NCBI GenBank assembly: GCA_022769665.1 | Contig: JALEIR010000079.1 | Span: 1 to 64,000 of the forward strand | DNA from: Lachnospiraceae bacterium | GTDB taxonomy: Bacteria > Bacillota > Clostridia > Lachnospirales > Lachnospiraceae | Direction: 5' to 3' | Length of the DNA stretch: 64,000 nt | Translations under genes and position numbers: made by a program | The notes under the pieces: model-generated | The model's database searches: none | What the model saw: the letters and a program-made list of their open reading frames with translations, nothing else | What the model was told of the DNA's origin: nothing | Shown: in pieces, positions 30,811 to 40,808 of the stretch | Position numbering within the stretch: position 1 is the stretch's first letter | Layout of the letters: each line of letters begins with the position of its first letter

Positions 30811-32076
30811 TTACTTTTTCTTATAAAGCCTCTTTTTTTCGCGGACCTTATGTTCCTTTTTCAGCCGTTTTTCCTGCTCTGCCTCCCGGCGCTGCTCTTC
30901 CAGCTGTTCGTAGGTTTCTTCATTCCGCATATTCATCTCCTCCACCTCAAACATATCTTCCTTGCCCAGGTGACGGAAACGGTTTACTCCTGCTATCAGA
31001 ATCAGCATACTGTTCTTCGTTGTATCAAATGCACCTTCCTGATACATGGTGTGGATTAGAAGTCCCAGCGGTACTGCAATAATCATTCCGATGACACCGC
31101 CAATTTTATAACCGAAATAGAGCAGAAAAAGCGTGGGAAGCGGAGCAACCCCCATGGAATCCCCCACAATTTTGGGTTGAATCAACTGCCTTGCCAGCTG
31201 CCCTCCGCCCCATATAATAAGCAGACCGATTGCAATCTTATAATCGGCCGTCAAAATCCTGATAACCGCCCATGGAATCAGAACTGTACCGGTTCCCAAA
31301 AAAGGCAGAAAATCCAAAAGAGCAATGCCGAAGGCAATCAGTGCAAAATAGTTTACCTTCAGGACACCAAGTCCGATTACCAGAAGTAGGTACATCCACA
31401 CTTCAATCTTCAGCTGGGCTTTAAAATATCCTCCCACCGACTTCACCAGGCTGCGCCGCATCATACTGTATCTCACCTGTATGGCTGCCGGTGTATGATT
31501 GCGGAACCACTCATTAATCTGTGCCCTCTCCGCCACAAAAAAGTAAGCGGAAAGCAGTGCCATAATCACGCCGATAAACAAGGATGGCAGCTGCTTCGCC
31601 AAATTTCCGGCAGCTGCAATTGTAGGTGTTCCGATTCGTCCGAAAAAATCTCCCAGATAGGTTCCGATTTCCATCACGGAATCATTCAGCTTCAGCTGGA
31701 TATCCCCCGGAAGTTTTTCTATCAGGACACTTAATGTCTTCCCGATTCTGGACAGGTCGGCTTCCATGCTTGCCCACATATCGGGTAAAGCTCCAATCAA
31801 ACCGATTACCTGGTTTATCAGCCACGCGCCCACACCATAAATCAGCAAAACTACCAGTGCGATGACAACAACAATGACGAAAGCACTTCCGATTTTTCTC
31901 TTCAGTTTTACCTTTTCCTCAAAGAAGCGGACCAAAGGCCCCGCAATCAAAGCAATCATCCAGCCCGCCACAAAGGGAGCAAAAAAAACCAATACCTTCG
32001 GCAACAGCAGAATAACCGCAACGAACAGAATTGCTGCCACTGCCAGATTAACTAATGCCTTACAGTACTTCTTCAT
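30811..32076 (-). CDS. AI-2E family transporter (PerM-like)
   Basis: Polytopic; FALIAFGIALLDFLPFLGTGTVLIPWAV, GLLIIWGGGQLARQLIQPKIVGDSMGVAPLPTLFLLYFGYKIGGVIGMIIAVPLG. Confidence 0.92.
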   Translation of the reverse strand: MKKYCKALVNLAVAAILFVAVILLLPKVLVFFAPFVAGWMIALIAGPLVRFFEEKVKLKRKIGSAFVIVVVIALVVLLIYGVGAWLINQVIGLIGALPDMWASMEADLSRIGKTLSVLIEKLPGDIQLKLNDSVMEIGTYLGDFFGRIGTPTIAAAGNLAKQLPSLFIGVIMALLSAYFFVAERAQINEWFRNHTPAAIQVRYSMMRRSLVKSVGGYFKAQLKIEVWMYLLLVIGLGVLKVNYFALIAFGIALLDFLPFLGTGTVLIPWAVIRILTADYKIAIGLLIIWGGGQLARQLIQPKIVGDSMGVAPLPTLFLLYFGYKIGGVIGMIIAVPLGLLIHTMYQEGAFDTTKNSMLILIAGVNRFRHLGKEDMFEVEEMNMRNEETYEQLEEQRREAEQEKRLKKEHKVREKKRLYKKK

Positions 32077-32665
32077 AATTATCCTCCAGAATACTGTCAA
32101 TTATCTCATATATTTCTTCCCTGCCCTGTTTGGTTTCCGCAGAAAAAGGAATCAATACGGTTCCCTCCGCCACATTCAGCGTCATCCGAATCAATTTCAG
32201 CTGCTTTTGAATCTGACTGCGATTGATTTTGTCCAGCTTTGTAGCAATGATAATAGGCTGATATCCGTTCCTGCATATCCAGTCATACATGATACAATCA
32301 TTTTCCGAAGGAGCATGTCTGATGTCAATCAGCAGAAATACTGCCTTCAACTGTTTGGATTTGTGCAGGTAATCTTCAATCATTTTTCCCCACTGTGCTT
32401 TTACACTCTCACTTGCCCTGGCGAATCCGTAACCCGGCAAATCCACAAAATAAACGGCATCATTTATATGATAGTAGTTGATGGTCTGCGTTTTCCCCGG
32501 CTGGGCACTTGTCCTGGCAAGTGACTTTCGATTCATCAGCGCATTAATCAGAGATGACTTTCCCACGTTACTTTTTCCCGCAAAAGCCACCTCCGGATGT
32601 ACATTGTCAGGCAGCTTACTGGTGATGCCACACACTGTTTCCAGACATACATTTTTGATAATCAT
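32060..32665 (-). CDS. engB: Ribosome biogenesis GTPase EngB/YsxC
   Basis: PEVAFAGKSNVGKSSLINALMNRKSLARTSAQPGKTQTINYY, FVDLPGYGFA, IIATKLDKI. Confidence 0.96.
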   Translation of the reverse strand: MIIKNVCLETVCGITSKLPDNVHPEVAFAGKSNVGKSSLINALMNRKSLARTSAQPGKTQTINYYHINDAVYFVDLPGYGFARASESVKAQWGKMIEDYLHKSKQLKAVFLLIDIRHAPSENDCIMYDWICRNGYQPIIIATKLDKINRSQIQKQLKLIRMTLNVAEGTVLIPFSAETKQGREEIYEIIDSILEDNYEEVL

Positions 32666-32741
32666 ATGACCGGTTATCCTTTCTTATGAATAGAGCGCCG
32701 CAAAAAACGGCGCTCTGTGAAACACAGACCTGGCGCCTGTG

Positions 32742-34016
32742 TTAAATTACCTTCTCCAGCTTTTTACTGCCTTCACCTTTGTGTACCAGAACAGGCTTTT
32801 CTTCCCCTTCCACTACTTTCTTCGTAATAATACACTCTGCGATCCCGTCATCGGAAGGGATTGTATACATAGTATCCATCAGCACGTCTTCCATAATGGA
32901 ACGCAATCCTCTGGCACCCGTCTTACGTTCAAAAGCTTTCTCCGCAATAGCGTTGACGGCATCCTCATCGAAAGTCAGTTCCACATCATCCATGTCAAAA
33001 AGCTTTCTGTACTGCTTAATCAACGCATTCTTCGGCTCCTTCAGGATACGCACCAAAGCCTCCTTATCCAACCCCCTCAAGGGTACACAGATAGGTACAC
33101 GGCCAACAAACTCGGGAATCAGTCCAAACTTCACCAAATCCTGAGGAGTCACCTCCTGCAGTAATTCACTGATTTCCTTAGTCGTCTTTTGAGATACCTC
33201 CGTGTTAAAGCCGATTGCTTTTCTGTCCAGTCTCGCCTCCACAATCTTCTCCAGACCGTCAAAGGCTCCTCCGCAGATAAACAGGATATTGGAGGTATCA
33301 ATTGTAATCAATTCCTGATGAGGATGCTTTCTGCCTCCCTGAGGCGGAACACTGGCTATGGTTCCCTCCACGATTTTCAGCAGTGCCTGCTGTACTCCCT
33401 CACCGGAGACATCACGGGTGATGGACACATTCTCACTCTTCTTGGTTATCTTATCAATTTCATCGATATAGATAATGCCATACTGAGCCCTTTCCACATC
33501 ATAGTCCGCTGCCTGTATCAGCTTCAGCAGAATATTCTCTACATCTTCACCCACATAGCCGGCCTCCGTCAGGGTAGTGGCATCCGCTATGGCAAAGGGT
33601 ACATTAATAATTTTGGCCAGAGTCTGGGCAAGATAGGTCTTTCCTGAACCGGTAGGGCCTACCATTATGATATTGCTCTTCTGAAGCTCCACATCGTCCA
33701 AATCTTTCGGCGCTGTCACCCTCTTATAATGATTGTATACAGATACCGCCAAAACCTTTTTTGCTTCTTCCTGACCTACCACATACTCATCCAAAAAATT
33801 TTTAATCTGAATAGGTTTTAACAGGTTAATCTCGGGATGTGCGGTCTCTGCGACCTCATCATCCTCAAATTCCTCCTCCAGAATATCTGCACAGATATCA
33901 ATACACTCGTCACAGATATATACTCCCGCAGGGCCCGCAATCAGCTTGCGCACCTGCCCCTGAGTCTTGTTGCAGAAGGAACATCTCACATCGTTGCCGG
34001 TCATTTTCGGTGCCAT
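32742..34016 (-). CDS. clpX: ATP-dependent Clp protease ATP-binding subunit ClpX
   Basis: Zinc finger [43 protein letters not shown]. Confidence 0.97.
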   Translation of the reverse strand: MAPKMTGNDVRCSFCNKTQGQVRKLIAGPAGVYICDECIDICADILEEEFEDDEVAETAHPEINLLKPIQIKNFLDEYVVGQEEAKKVLAVSVYNHYKRVTAPKDLDDVELQKSNIIMVGPTGSGKTYLAQTLAKIINVPFAIADATTLTEAGYVGEDVENILLKLIQAADYDVERAQYGIIYIDEIDKITKKSENVSITRDVSGEGVQQALLKIVEGTIASVPPQGGRKHPHQELITIDTSNILFICGGAFDGLEKIVEARLDRKAIGFNTEVSQKTTKEISELLQEVTPQDLVKFGLIPEFVGRVPICVPLRGLDKEALVRILKEPKNALIKQYRKLFDMDDVELTFDEDAVNAIAEKAFERKTGARGLRSIMEDVLMDTMYTIPSDDGIAECIITKKVVEGEEKPVLVHKGEGSKKLEKVI

Positions 34017-34033
34017 CGTTTTACTCCTAAATA

Positions 34034-34624
34034 TTATTTTGTATCATGGGAGGTAATCACCATGTCAATCAAGCCGTAATCCTTTGCCTCCTGGGCGGTC
34101 ATCCAGTTGTCTCTCTCCGTATCGGCACAAATTGTCTCATAGTCCTTACCTGTATTTTCCGCCAGCATATGATTCAACTTTTCTCTGATTTGAAGGATAT
34201 GCTTTGCCGCAATCTCAATCTCGGTAGCCTGACCCTGGCTTCCTCCGGAAGGCTGATGAATCATAATCTCAGCATTGGGAAGCGCAAACCGCTTTCCCTT
34301 TGTACCGCCGGCAAGCAGGAAAGAGCCCATGCTTGCAGCCATACCGATACATACAGTGGACACATCACACTTGATATACTGCATGGTGTCATAAATTGCC
34401 ATACCTGCGGTAATAACACCACCGGGGCTGTTAATGTACAGATGAATATCCTTTTCGGGATCCTCCGCTTCCAAAAAAAGCAGCTGTGCCACTACTATAC
34501 TTGCAGAGGCATCATTTACTTCTTCCCCCAGAAAGATAATCCTATCCTTTAAAAGTCTGGAATAAATATCATAGGACCTTTCGCCCTTGCTTGTCTGCTC
34601 AATGACATAAGGTACTAAACTCAT
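34034..34624 (-). CDS. clpP: ATP-dependent Clp protease proteolytic subunit ClpP
   Basis: [36 protein letters not shown], catalytic triad context. Confidence 0.97.
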   Translation of the reverse strand: MSLVPYVIEQTSKGERSYDIYSRLLKDRIIFLGEEVNDASASIVVAQLLFLEAEDPEKDIHLYINSPGGVITAGMAIYDTMQYIKCDVSTVCIGMAASMGSFLLAGGTKGKRFALPNAEIMIHQPSGGSQGQATEIEIAAKHILQIREKLNHMLAENTGKDYETICADTERDNWMTAQEAKDYGLIDMVITSHDTK

Positions 34625-34733
34625 ACCAAATCCTCCGTTTCTGCCAACTTTTTCTAAAACACATATTTTATATTATCCTACTCTTGCCCCTTTTTCAATG
34701 AAAATACAAGGAATTAAGAAATTTTTAAGCAAA

Positions 34734-34765
34734 ATGGTTGTACCCCGGTAATCGAAGTACAACCA
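34734..34765 (-). terminator. Hairpin downstream of trigger factor gene
   Basis: TGGTTGTAC...GTACAACCA with short T tract on the minus strand. Confidence 0.55.
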
Positions 34766-34794
34766 CTTTTACATCCTCTGTAATCCGGAAGGAT

Positions 34795-36171
34795 TTATGC
34801 CTCCTCGGTAGTCTCCTCTGCTGTTTCCTCAGCCTTTGCCTTCTTGGTGGTCTTCTTTGCTGCGGTTTTCTTTGCTGCAGGCTTGTCTTCCTTAGCGTTC
34901 TCTACAACAAACTCAACAGCCTTCTTAATGCAGATATCCTGCATAACCTGCTTCTTGCCGTTCTCGCCCAGAAGCTCTTTTACCTTGTCAACCTCCATCT
35001 GGTAAACCTCACCCATGGTCTTGGCTTCCTCTTCGAACTCTTCCTCTGTAGCGTTCATATTCTCTGCAGCCACAACAGCTTCCAGTACCAGTCTGGACTG
35101 AATTCTCTTCAAAGCCTGAGGCTTAATCTGATCCAGCAGAGCCTGGGTGGTCAGGCCGGTAAACTGCATATACTGCTCCATGGAAATACCCTGAGACTGC
35201 AGTCTCTGTGCGTAATCCTGCAGCATCTGTCTCTGCTGGGTATCAACCATAGCATCGGGAATATCCATCTTTGCATCTTCGATAATCGCATCGATAACAG
35301 CATCTTCCTTAGCGCTCTTTGCATCGGCAGCCTTCTTGTCAGATAACTTTTTCTTTACTTCTGCCTTATATTCGTCAACGGTATCGCTCTCCTCTGAAAC
35401 CTCACTGACAAAATCGTCGTCCAGGTCAGGAAGCTGCTTTTCCTGAAGCTTCTTTACCGTACACTTGAATACCGCTGCCTTGCCTGCCAGTTCAGCTGCC
35501 TGATAATCCTCAGGGAAGGTAACATTTACATCGGTCTCCTTACCTACTTCCGCACCGATTAATGCCTCCTCGAACCCGGGGATGAATGCACCGGAACCGA
35601 TGGTCAGAGGATAATCCTCTCCTTTTCCGCCCTCAAAGGCAACACCGTCCACAAAGCCTTCAAAATCGATGGTTGCGATATCGCCGTTCTTTACGGCTCT
35701 GTCGGTAATGTCAACCGTTCTGGAATTCTTTTCTCTCTCCTTGTCGATTTCCGCATTTACTTCATCTTCGGTCACATCGATGTCAATCTTGTCAACCTTT
35801 ACACCCTTGTACTTGCCAAGTGTTACTTCGGGCTTTAATGCTACTTCGGCAGTAAAGATAAAAGACTTTCCTGCCTCCAGCTGTGTCACGTCAATCTTGG
35901 GAGAAGATACGATTTCCTCTGTGCACTCCTCAAGTGCCTTATCATAAGCATCGGGAATCAGAGCATTTGCAGCATCCTCATAAAAAACTTCCTTGCCGTA
36001 CATCTGCTCAATCATTTTACGGGGTGCTTTACCCTTGCGGAATCCGGGAATGCTGATTTTGTTCTTGTTCTTCTGATAAGCGCCTTCGATTGCTTTCTCC
36101 AGTTCCTCTGCAGATACCTCAATGGTCAGCTTCGCCATATTGTTTTCTAACTTTTCTACCTGTAAACTCAT
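34795..36171 (-). CDS. tig: Trigger factor
   Basis: ISIPGFRKGKAPRKMIEQMYG, PPIase region; Lys/Ala-rich C-terminus; upstream of clpP. Confidence 0.95.
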   Translation of the reverse strand: MSLQVEKLENNMAKLTIEVSAEELEKAIEGAYQKNKNKISIPGFRKGKAPRKMIEQMYGKEVFYEDAANALIPDAYDKALEECTEEIVSSPKIDVTQLEAGKSFIFTAEVALKPEVTLGKYKGVKVDKIDIDVTEDEVNAEIDKEREKNSRTVDITDRAVKNGDIATIDFEGFVDGVAFEGGKGEDYPLTIGSGAFIPGFEEALIGAEVGKETDVNVTFPEDYQAAELAGKAAVFKCTVKKLQEKQLPDLDDDFVSEVSEESDTVDEYKAEVKKKLSDKKAADAKSAKEDAVIDAIIEDAKMDIPDAMVDTQQRQMLQDYAQRLQSQGISMEQYMQFTGLTTQALLDQIKPQALKRIQSRLVLEAVVAAENMNATEEEFEEEAKTMGEVYQMEVDKVKELLGENGKKQVMQDICIKKAVEFVVENAKEDKPAAKKTAAKKTTKKAKAEETAEETTEEA

Positions 36172-36359
36172 TGTTACATTTCCTCCTTCACGTTGCTGTG
36201 TCTCATCTATTCTAATCTGTTTCCGTAAATTTCAGGACACAGTCACAGTCATTTTAAGATTATAGCATAGGAGCCGCCATAATTCAAATGTTTTTTGATA
36301 TCACCGCTCGCAGATTCTATAGCTGCCGTTTCCTGCCTGCTGTCTCGGATGGCTTTAGG

Positions 36360-37730
36360 CTATATATGTGTTGCAATAATCAGGGTTCTCCCATTCCGGC
36401 GGGTCCGGACATACTCTTCGGCGCATGCACGGGTTTCGGCATCCATCCCCGTAAAAGGCTCATCCAGAAGCACACAGTCAGAATCTGCTTCCATGGCCCG
36501 CACCAGTGCCACCCGACGCTTCATGCCACCGCTTAAGACTTCGCAGGGCTTGTCCAATGCCTCCGGCTCCAAAAGCTTTTCCAGTTCCGCTCTTGCTGCT
36601 GTCGCATCGCCCGTCACCATCTCCACATTCTTTACTGCACTGTATCCCCGGCACAATCTGTCTTCCTGAAATACCATACTACAGGAAGCAATCGTTTTTA
36701 CCCTGCCGCTGTCGGGCTGTTCCAAGCCCGCAAGGAGACGCAGCAGCGTTGTCTTTCCGCTGCCGGAGGGTTCTCTCAGATAATAAACATGTCCCTGCTC
36801 AAAGAAATCATTCCTGTCCTTGAACACAGTTATATCGTGATATCTCTTACACACATTTTCCAGTACAAATCCACGGTCGTCAGACGCAACTGCATCTCCG
36901 GCGTTTGCCTCCCGGGGAAACCTCCTTCTCTGTTCTCCCTTCTTTGGCTTCACCTGCTGTCCCCGGCTTTTTACTTCCGGCTTTCTGCACGCCGGCTGCC
37001 AGTCAAAAAATCTGTCCGTTAGCCAAATCACCAGCTTTTCAAAAAGGAAGCTGAGCATAATCACCACCGCTGTCCACGCAAAAACTCCGGCTGTGTCAAG
37101 ATAAATCTTAGACATATATATCTGACCACCGATGGACAAATCTGCCATGCCAATCACTTCCGCTGCCACTCCGGATTTCCAGCTCATACCCAGTGCTGTT
37201 TTCATGCTGCTGTACAGATATGGTTGCAATGCCGGTCTGTAAATATAGAAAAAGCAGCTACCCGGCGACAGCCGGAATACCTTACCCATCTCCAGAAGTT
37301 CCCGGTCTACATTTTTGAGACCTTCCAACGTATTGATATAAATACCGGGCAACACCACCAGGAAACTGACGACAGCCGCCAGGAAAGAAGACCCCCACCA
37401 AATCAGTAACAACACAACAAAGGATGCCACAGGAATCGCTTTCAGCAAACTGATAAGCGGTGACAGGCAATCCTCCAGGAACGGGAAACGACAACTGACA
37501 GCTGCCAGCAATACAGCAGTCCCCATCCCCGCAAAAAAACCTGTTCCGATTCGCAGAAGCGACATTGCAATTGTCCGGTAAAAAGACTTGTCCCCCAACA
37601 GGGCAAACAGTTCCTTTGCCGTCCGGATAGGTGTTGACAGCAGAATCTTGTTGTCGACGACATGCGCCAGTACTGCCCACATAACAATCCAGAACAGAAT
37701 CATTAAGGCTTTTCTGATTGTCTTTTTCAT
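36360..37730 (-). CDS. Fused ABC transporter permease and ATPase (SsuC/SsuB-like)
   Basis: Permease part to about residue 245, charged linker, then NBD (EPSGSGKTTLLRLLAGL, LSGGMKRRVALVRAM, CVLLDEPFTGMD) ending at ATHI*. Confidence 0.85.
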   Translation of the reverse strand: MKKTIRKALMILFWIVMWAVLAHVVDNKILLSTPIRTAKELFALLGDKSFYRTIAMSLLRIGTGFFAGMGTAVLLAAVSCRFPFLEDCLSPLISLLKAIPVASFVVLLLIWWGSSFLAAVVSFLVVLPGIYINTLEGLKNVDRELLEMGKVFRLSPGSCFFYIYRPALQPYLYSSMKTALGMSWKSGVAAEVIGMADLSIGGQIYMSKIYLDTAGVFAWTAVVIMLSFLFEKLVIWLTDRFFDWQPACRKPEVKSRGQQVKPKKGEQRRRFPREANAGDAVASDDRGFVLENVCKRYHDITVFKDRNDFFEQGHVYYLREPSGSGKTTLLRLLAGLEQPDSGRVKTIASCSMVFQEDRLCRGYSAVKNVEMVTGDATAARAELEKLLEPEALDKPCEVLSGGMKRRVALVRAMEADSDCVLLDEPFTGMDAETRACAEEYVRTRRNGRTLIIATHI

Positions 37731-38725
37731 CTGTTTTCATTCCCTAAATAATAGAAATCGTCATCCGGCAGACTGCCGCCCACCAACTGTCCGTTGAAAT
37801 CCGCAAGAACATTCAGGTACGCAGAAAGGGCTTCTTTCATTTCCCTGCCGGTCACACAGGTAAGATTGCATTTCGGAATTGCCTGCGCAGCAATAGGCTC
37901 CTTGGCTACAATGCCAGCTTCTACCGCAAGTACCGCTGCCGCCTCAACATTTGAATTAACGGCTTCAGCGCTCAATCTGTGTTCCTCCAGAAATGTTTCC
38001 ACAGTCTGAGGATGCTCCTCAAGAAACGCCTTTCTGACCACTGTCACACCGGTAACCATCCCTTCTGTTCCGTTTCCCGTACGCAGCCATTCCTCATTCA
38101 TATCAAGCACAACCCTTAAAGTATCATTCTGTAACAGTGCCGCCGTGACAAAGGGCTGCGGCAGCAAACCGACTGCCTCCGGATTTTCTGTCAGAACAGC
38201 TGCCACCTCAGTAGCTTCAGACTTAAATTCCAGAATATAGTCCGATTCCGTAAAACCGTTGGCTGCCAAAATATATCGCAGCGAAGCCTCCGGAGTTGTT
38301 CCTTTTCCTGTCAGATAAATCGTCCTACCCCGTAAATCAGCTATACTGTTAATCTCATCTGTTCCCGTCACCACATACAATACACCAAGGGTATTGATAT
38401 CAATAACAGCCACGCCGCCTTCCGTCTTCCGGTAAAGGGCCGCTGCCACATTCGCCGGCACAAGTGCTATATCAAGCTCTCCCTTTACCATCAACGGCAG
38501 AAGCTCGTCTGCTGCCGCTGCCATTTGAAACTCATAAGTATCGGCAGTCTCTCCTTTTCCGGCTTTATCCATTAAAAAAAGAATTCCCATGGAGGTAGGT
38601 CCTTTCAGCGCGCCCACTCTGACATTCACACTCTCTTCCCGTTGTCCGCATCCACCCATAAATGCAGTTAAAAAAACTGCACATAATATCACAATGACAG
38701 TATGATATAATCTCTCCTTTTTCAT
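37727..38725 (-). CDS. ABC transporter substrate-binding lipoprotein (SsuA/THI5-like)
   Basis: Lipobox LTAFMGGCGQ; LRGRTIYLTGKGTTPEASLRYILAANG; ATG at 38725. Confidence 0.88.
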   Translation of the reverse strand: MKKERLYHTVIVILCAVFLTAFMGGCGQREESVNVRVGALKGPTSMGILFLMDKAGKGETADTYEFQMAAAADELLPLMVKGELDIALVPANVAAALYRKTEGGVAVIDINTLGVLYVVTGTDEINSIADLRGRTIYLTGKGTTPEASLRYILAANGFTESDYILEFKSEATEVAAVLTENPEAVGLLPQPFVTAALLQNDTLRVVLDMNEEWLRTGNGTEGMVTGVTVVRKAFLEEHPQTVETFLEEHRLSAEAVNSNVEAAAVLAVEAGIVAKEPIAAQAIPKCNLTCVTGREMKEALSAYLNVLADFNGQLVGGSLPDDDFYYLGNENR

Positions 38726-38906
38726 ATCAGCTCTCCTGTTCATATTTTTTTCAGCGTAGCACCTCAGATTCATTAAGTCAATTATAAAACTGTCAAAAAT
38801 GTTATATACGATTTTTCCTCCAAAAGTTTCCAACATATTTCTTTTTGTCAGGGTCATACTAAGACCAAGATAAGTCGCAGCAAAGCACTTGGCTGAAAGC
38901 AACATT

Positions 38907-38939
38907 TTCAGGATAAGTGCATGCAGCACTTATCTTGAA
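38907..38939 (+). promoter_or_regulatory. Hairpin in the SASP gene leader
   Basis: 14-bp stem 38907-38920/38926-38939 (TTCAGGATAAGTGC-ATGCA-GCACTTATCTTGAA) with one G-U pair. Confidence 0.55.
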
Positions 38940-38981
38940 GATAGAGAAGGAACACAAAACACACTTATGGAGGTGAAAAGA

Positions 38982-39182
38982 ATGTCCGGTAACAGAAGTA
39001 ATAGAGTAGAAGTGCCTGAAGCAAAGGCAGCAATGGATCGTTTTAAGACTGAAGTTGCATCTGAGCTTGGTGTAAACCTGAAGGAAGGCTACAACGGTGA
39101 TTTGACTTCCCGTGAGGCTGGTTCCATCGGTGGTGAAATGGTTCGTCGTATGATTCGTAAGCAGGAAGAGCAGATGAAATAA
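38982..39182 (+). CDS. Alpha/beta-type small acid-soluble spore protein
   Basis: EAKAAMDRFKTEVASELGVNLKEGYNGDLTSREAGSIGGEMVRRMI; SD GGAGGTG. Confidence 0.95.
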   Translation: MSGNRSNRVEVPEAKAAMDRFKTEVASELGVNLKEGYNGDLTSREAGSIGGEMVRRMIRKQEEQMK

Positions 39183-39221
39183 GGCTCCCCGAGCAAAAAG
39201 AACTGCGTAAATGAACGCATC

Positions 39222-39257
39222 AAAAAAGGACCCTGGCAAAAGCCCCGGTCCTTTTTT
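39222..39257. terminator. Bidirectional terminator between SASP and transaldolase-like genes
   Basis: AAAAAAGGACC ... GGTCCTTTTTT perfect arms. Confidence 0.88.
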
Positions 39258-39268
39258 TGTAAATTTAC

Positions 39269-39922
39269 TTATTCTCCGAATACAGCTCTGTAGTCTGCCT
39301 GGAACTTTGCAATTCCCGCATCGGTCAAAGGATGCTTCACCATCTGCTCGATAACGGCATAAGGAACGGTTGCAATATCTGCCCCTGCCAGTGCACAATC
39401 CGTTACATGAATAGGATTGCGAACACTCGCTGCAATAATCTGGGTATCCAAATCGGTTACGGCAAAGATATCGGAAATCTCACGAATCAAATCAACACCT
39501 CTCTGGCTGATATCATCCAGACGTCCCAAGAAAGGAGATACATATGTAGCGCCTGCACGTGCTGCCAAAAGAGCCTGGTTTGCACTGAAAATCAAGGTAA
39601 CATTTGTCTTTATTCCCTCGGAAGAAAGAACCTTACAAGCCTTCAGTCCCTCTACAGTCATCGGAATCTTTACTACCATATTAGGATGAATCTTCGCAAT
39701 TTCACGGCCTTCGCGAATCATTCCTTCTGCATCTACGGTGGTAGCCTTAACTTCACCACTAATAGGTCCGTCAACGATGGACGCAATTTCGGCAATAACC
39801 TCCTCAAATACTCTGCCTTCCTTCGCAATCAGGGAAGGGTTTGTGGTAACGCCACAGATAACACCCATGTCGTTTGCCTTCTTAATGTCCTCTACCTTTG
39901 CGGTATCAATGAAAAAACGCAT
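39269..39922 (-). CDS. fsa: Fructose-6-phosphate aldolase / transaldolase-like
   Basis: [81 protein letters not shown]. Confidence 0.93.
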   Translation of the reverse strand: MRFFIDTAKVEDIKKANDMGVICGVTTNPSLIAKEGRVFEEVIAEIASIVDGPISGEVKATTVDAEGMIREGREIAKIHPNMVVKIPMTVEGLKACKVLSSEGIKTNVTLIFSANQALLAARAGATYVSPFLGRLDDISQRGVDLIREISDIFAVTDLDTQIIAASVRNPIHVTDCALAGADIATVPYAVIEQMVKHPLTDAGIAKFQADYRAVFGE

Positions 39923-40013
39923 AACCATAATCTCCTTTTCTATAGGTTTATGTCCTTATTGTGCTCGTGCACACGAGCCTCTTAATCTAGTATACTAGTG
40001 TCTTGGGCAAAAC

Positions 40014-40808
40014 TCAAGTATTTTCGTACTCATACAGCCAAATATTTTTTTCCACTCTTATTTTCCCCCTCAGCACAGCCTTCTGTAAATTGCTGAACTT
40101 TCCGTGACACCCGGTTTCGCAGCAGACCGAAAGCAGTTCTTCCGCCCATCCCATATCCGGCAGTCTCTCCGTGGGAAGGATTCCGGTGCATCTGCGAATG
40201 ACTGCCCTCAGCCGATTATCACAATTTTTCCCACCGGCTGCCTGCAATGTTTTTCCAAGCCCGTAGATATCGGCAGTTATGGTCGGGCTGTTGCCGGGTT
40301 CAAACTGCTCCGGTGCTCCAAAGCCGGCGGTTCCGGCAATGCCGCTTTTATCTCCCTCCCGGCATGCACAACCAAAATCAACAAGTTTCACTCTACCGTC
40401 CGCGCTCAGTATAATATTGGAAGGTTTGATATCCCGAAACAGAATCGGTCGTTGTCTCTCATGAAGATATCTTATTCCATTTGCAAGTTTTTGTCCGATT
40501 TCTGCTGTCTCCTGCGATGAAAAGCAGCCTTGGCTTCTGATAATTCGCTCCAGATTTTCTCCCTGTACATATTCCATCATGAGCCATCCGCTCCCCTTCT
40601 CTGTCCCATGCTCCGCATACGTCGGAAACAGCTCATGCTTTACCTGTCTCTGAATTTCCGCTTCTTTCATTAACATTTCAGTATTTTTACTAATCTTGCA
40701 GGCATAATAGCGGCCTGCCGTATCTGCGGCCAGATACACCTCTGCAAAGGCACCTTTTCCCAGCAACCGGAGCAGCCTATATTTTCCGCCGGCTATTCTC
40801 TCATTCAT
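40014..40808 (-). CDS. Soluble serine/threonine protein kinase
   Basis: LLGKGAFAEVYLAADTAGRYYACKIS, FRDIKPSNIIL, LVDFGCACREG, GTAGFGAPEQF. Confidence 0.92.
   Translation of the reverse strand: MNERIAGGKYRLLRLLGKGAFAEVYLAADTAGRYYACKISKNTEMLMKEAEIQRQVKHELFPTYAEHGTEKGSGWLMMEYVQGENLERIIRSQGCFSSQETAEIGQKLANGIRYLHERQRPILFRDIKPSNIILSADGRVKLVDFGCACREGDKSGIAGTAGFGAPEQFEPGNSPTITADIYGLGKTLQAAGGKNCDNRLRAVIRRCTGILPTERLPDMGWAEELLSVCCETGCHGKFSNLQKAVLRGKIRVEKNIWLYEYENT

Noticed and set aside
38859-39398. 179-aa minus-strand ORF over the SASP gene
   Set aside because: Antisense to an unmistakable SASP gene with a good SD.
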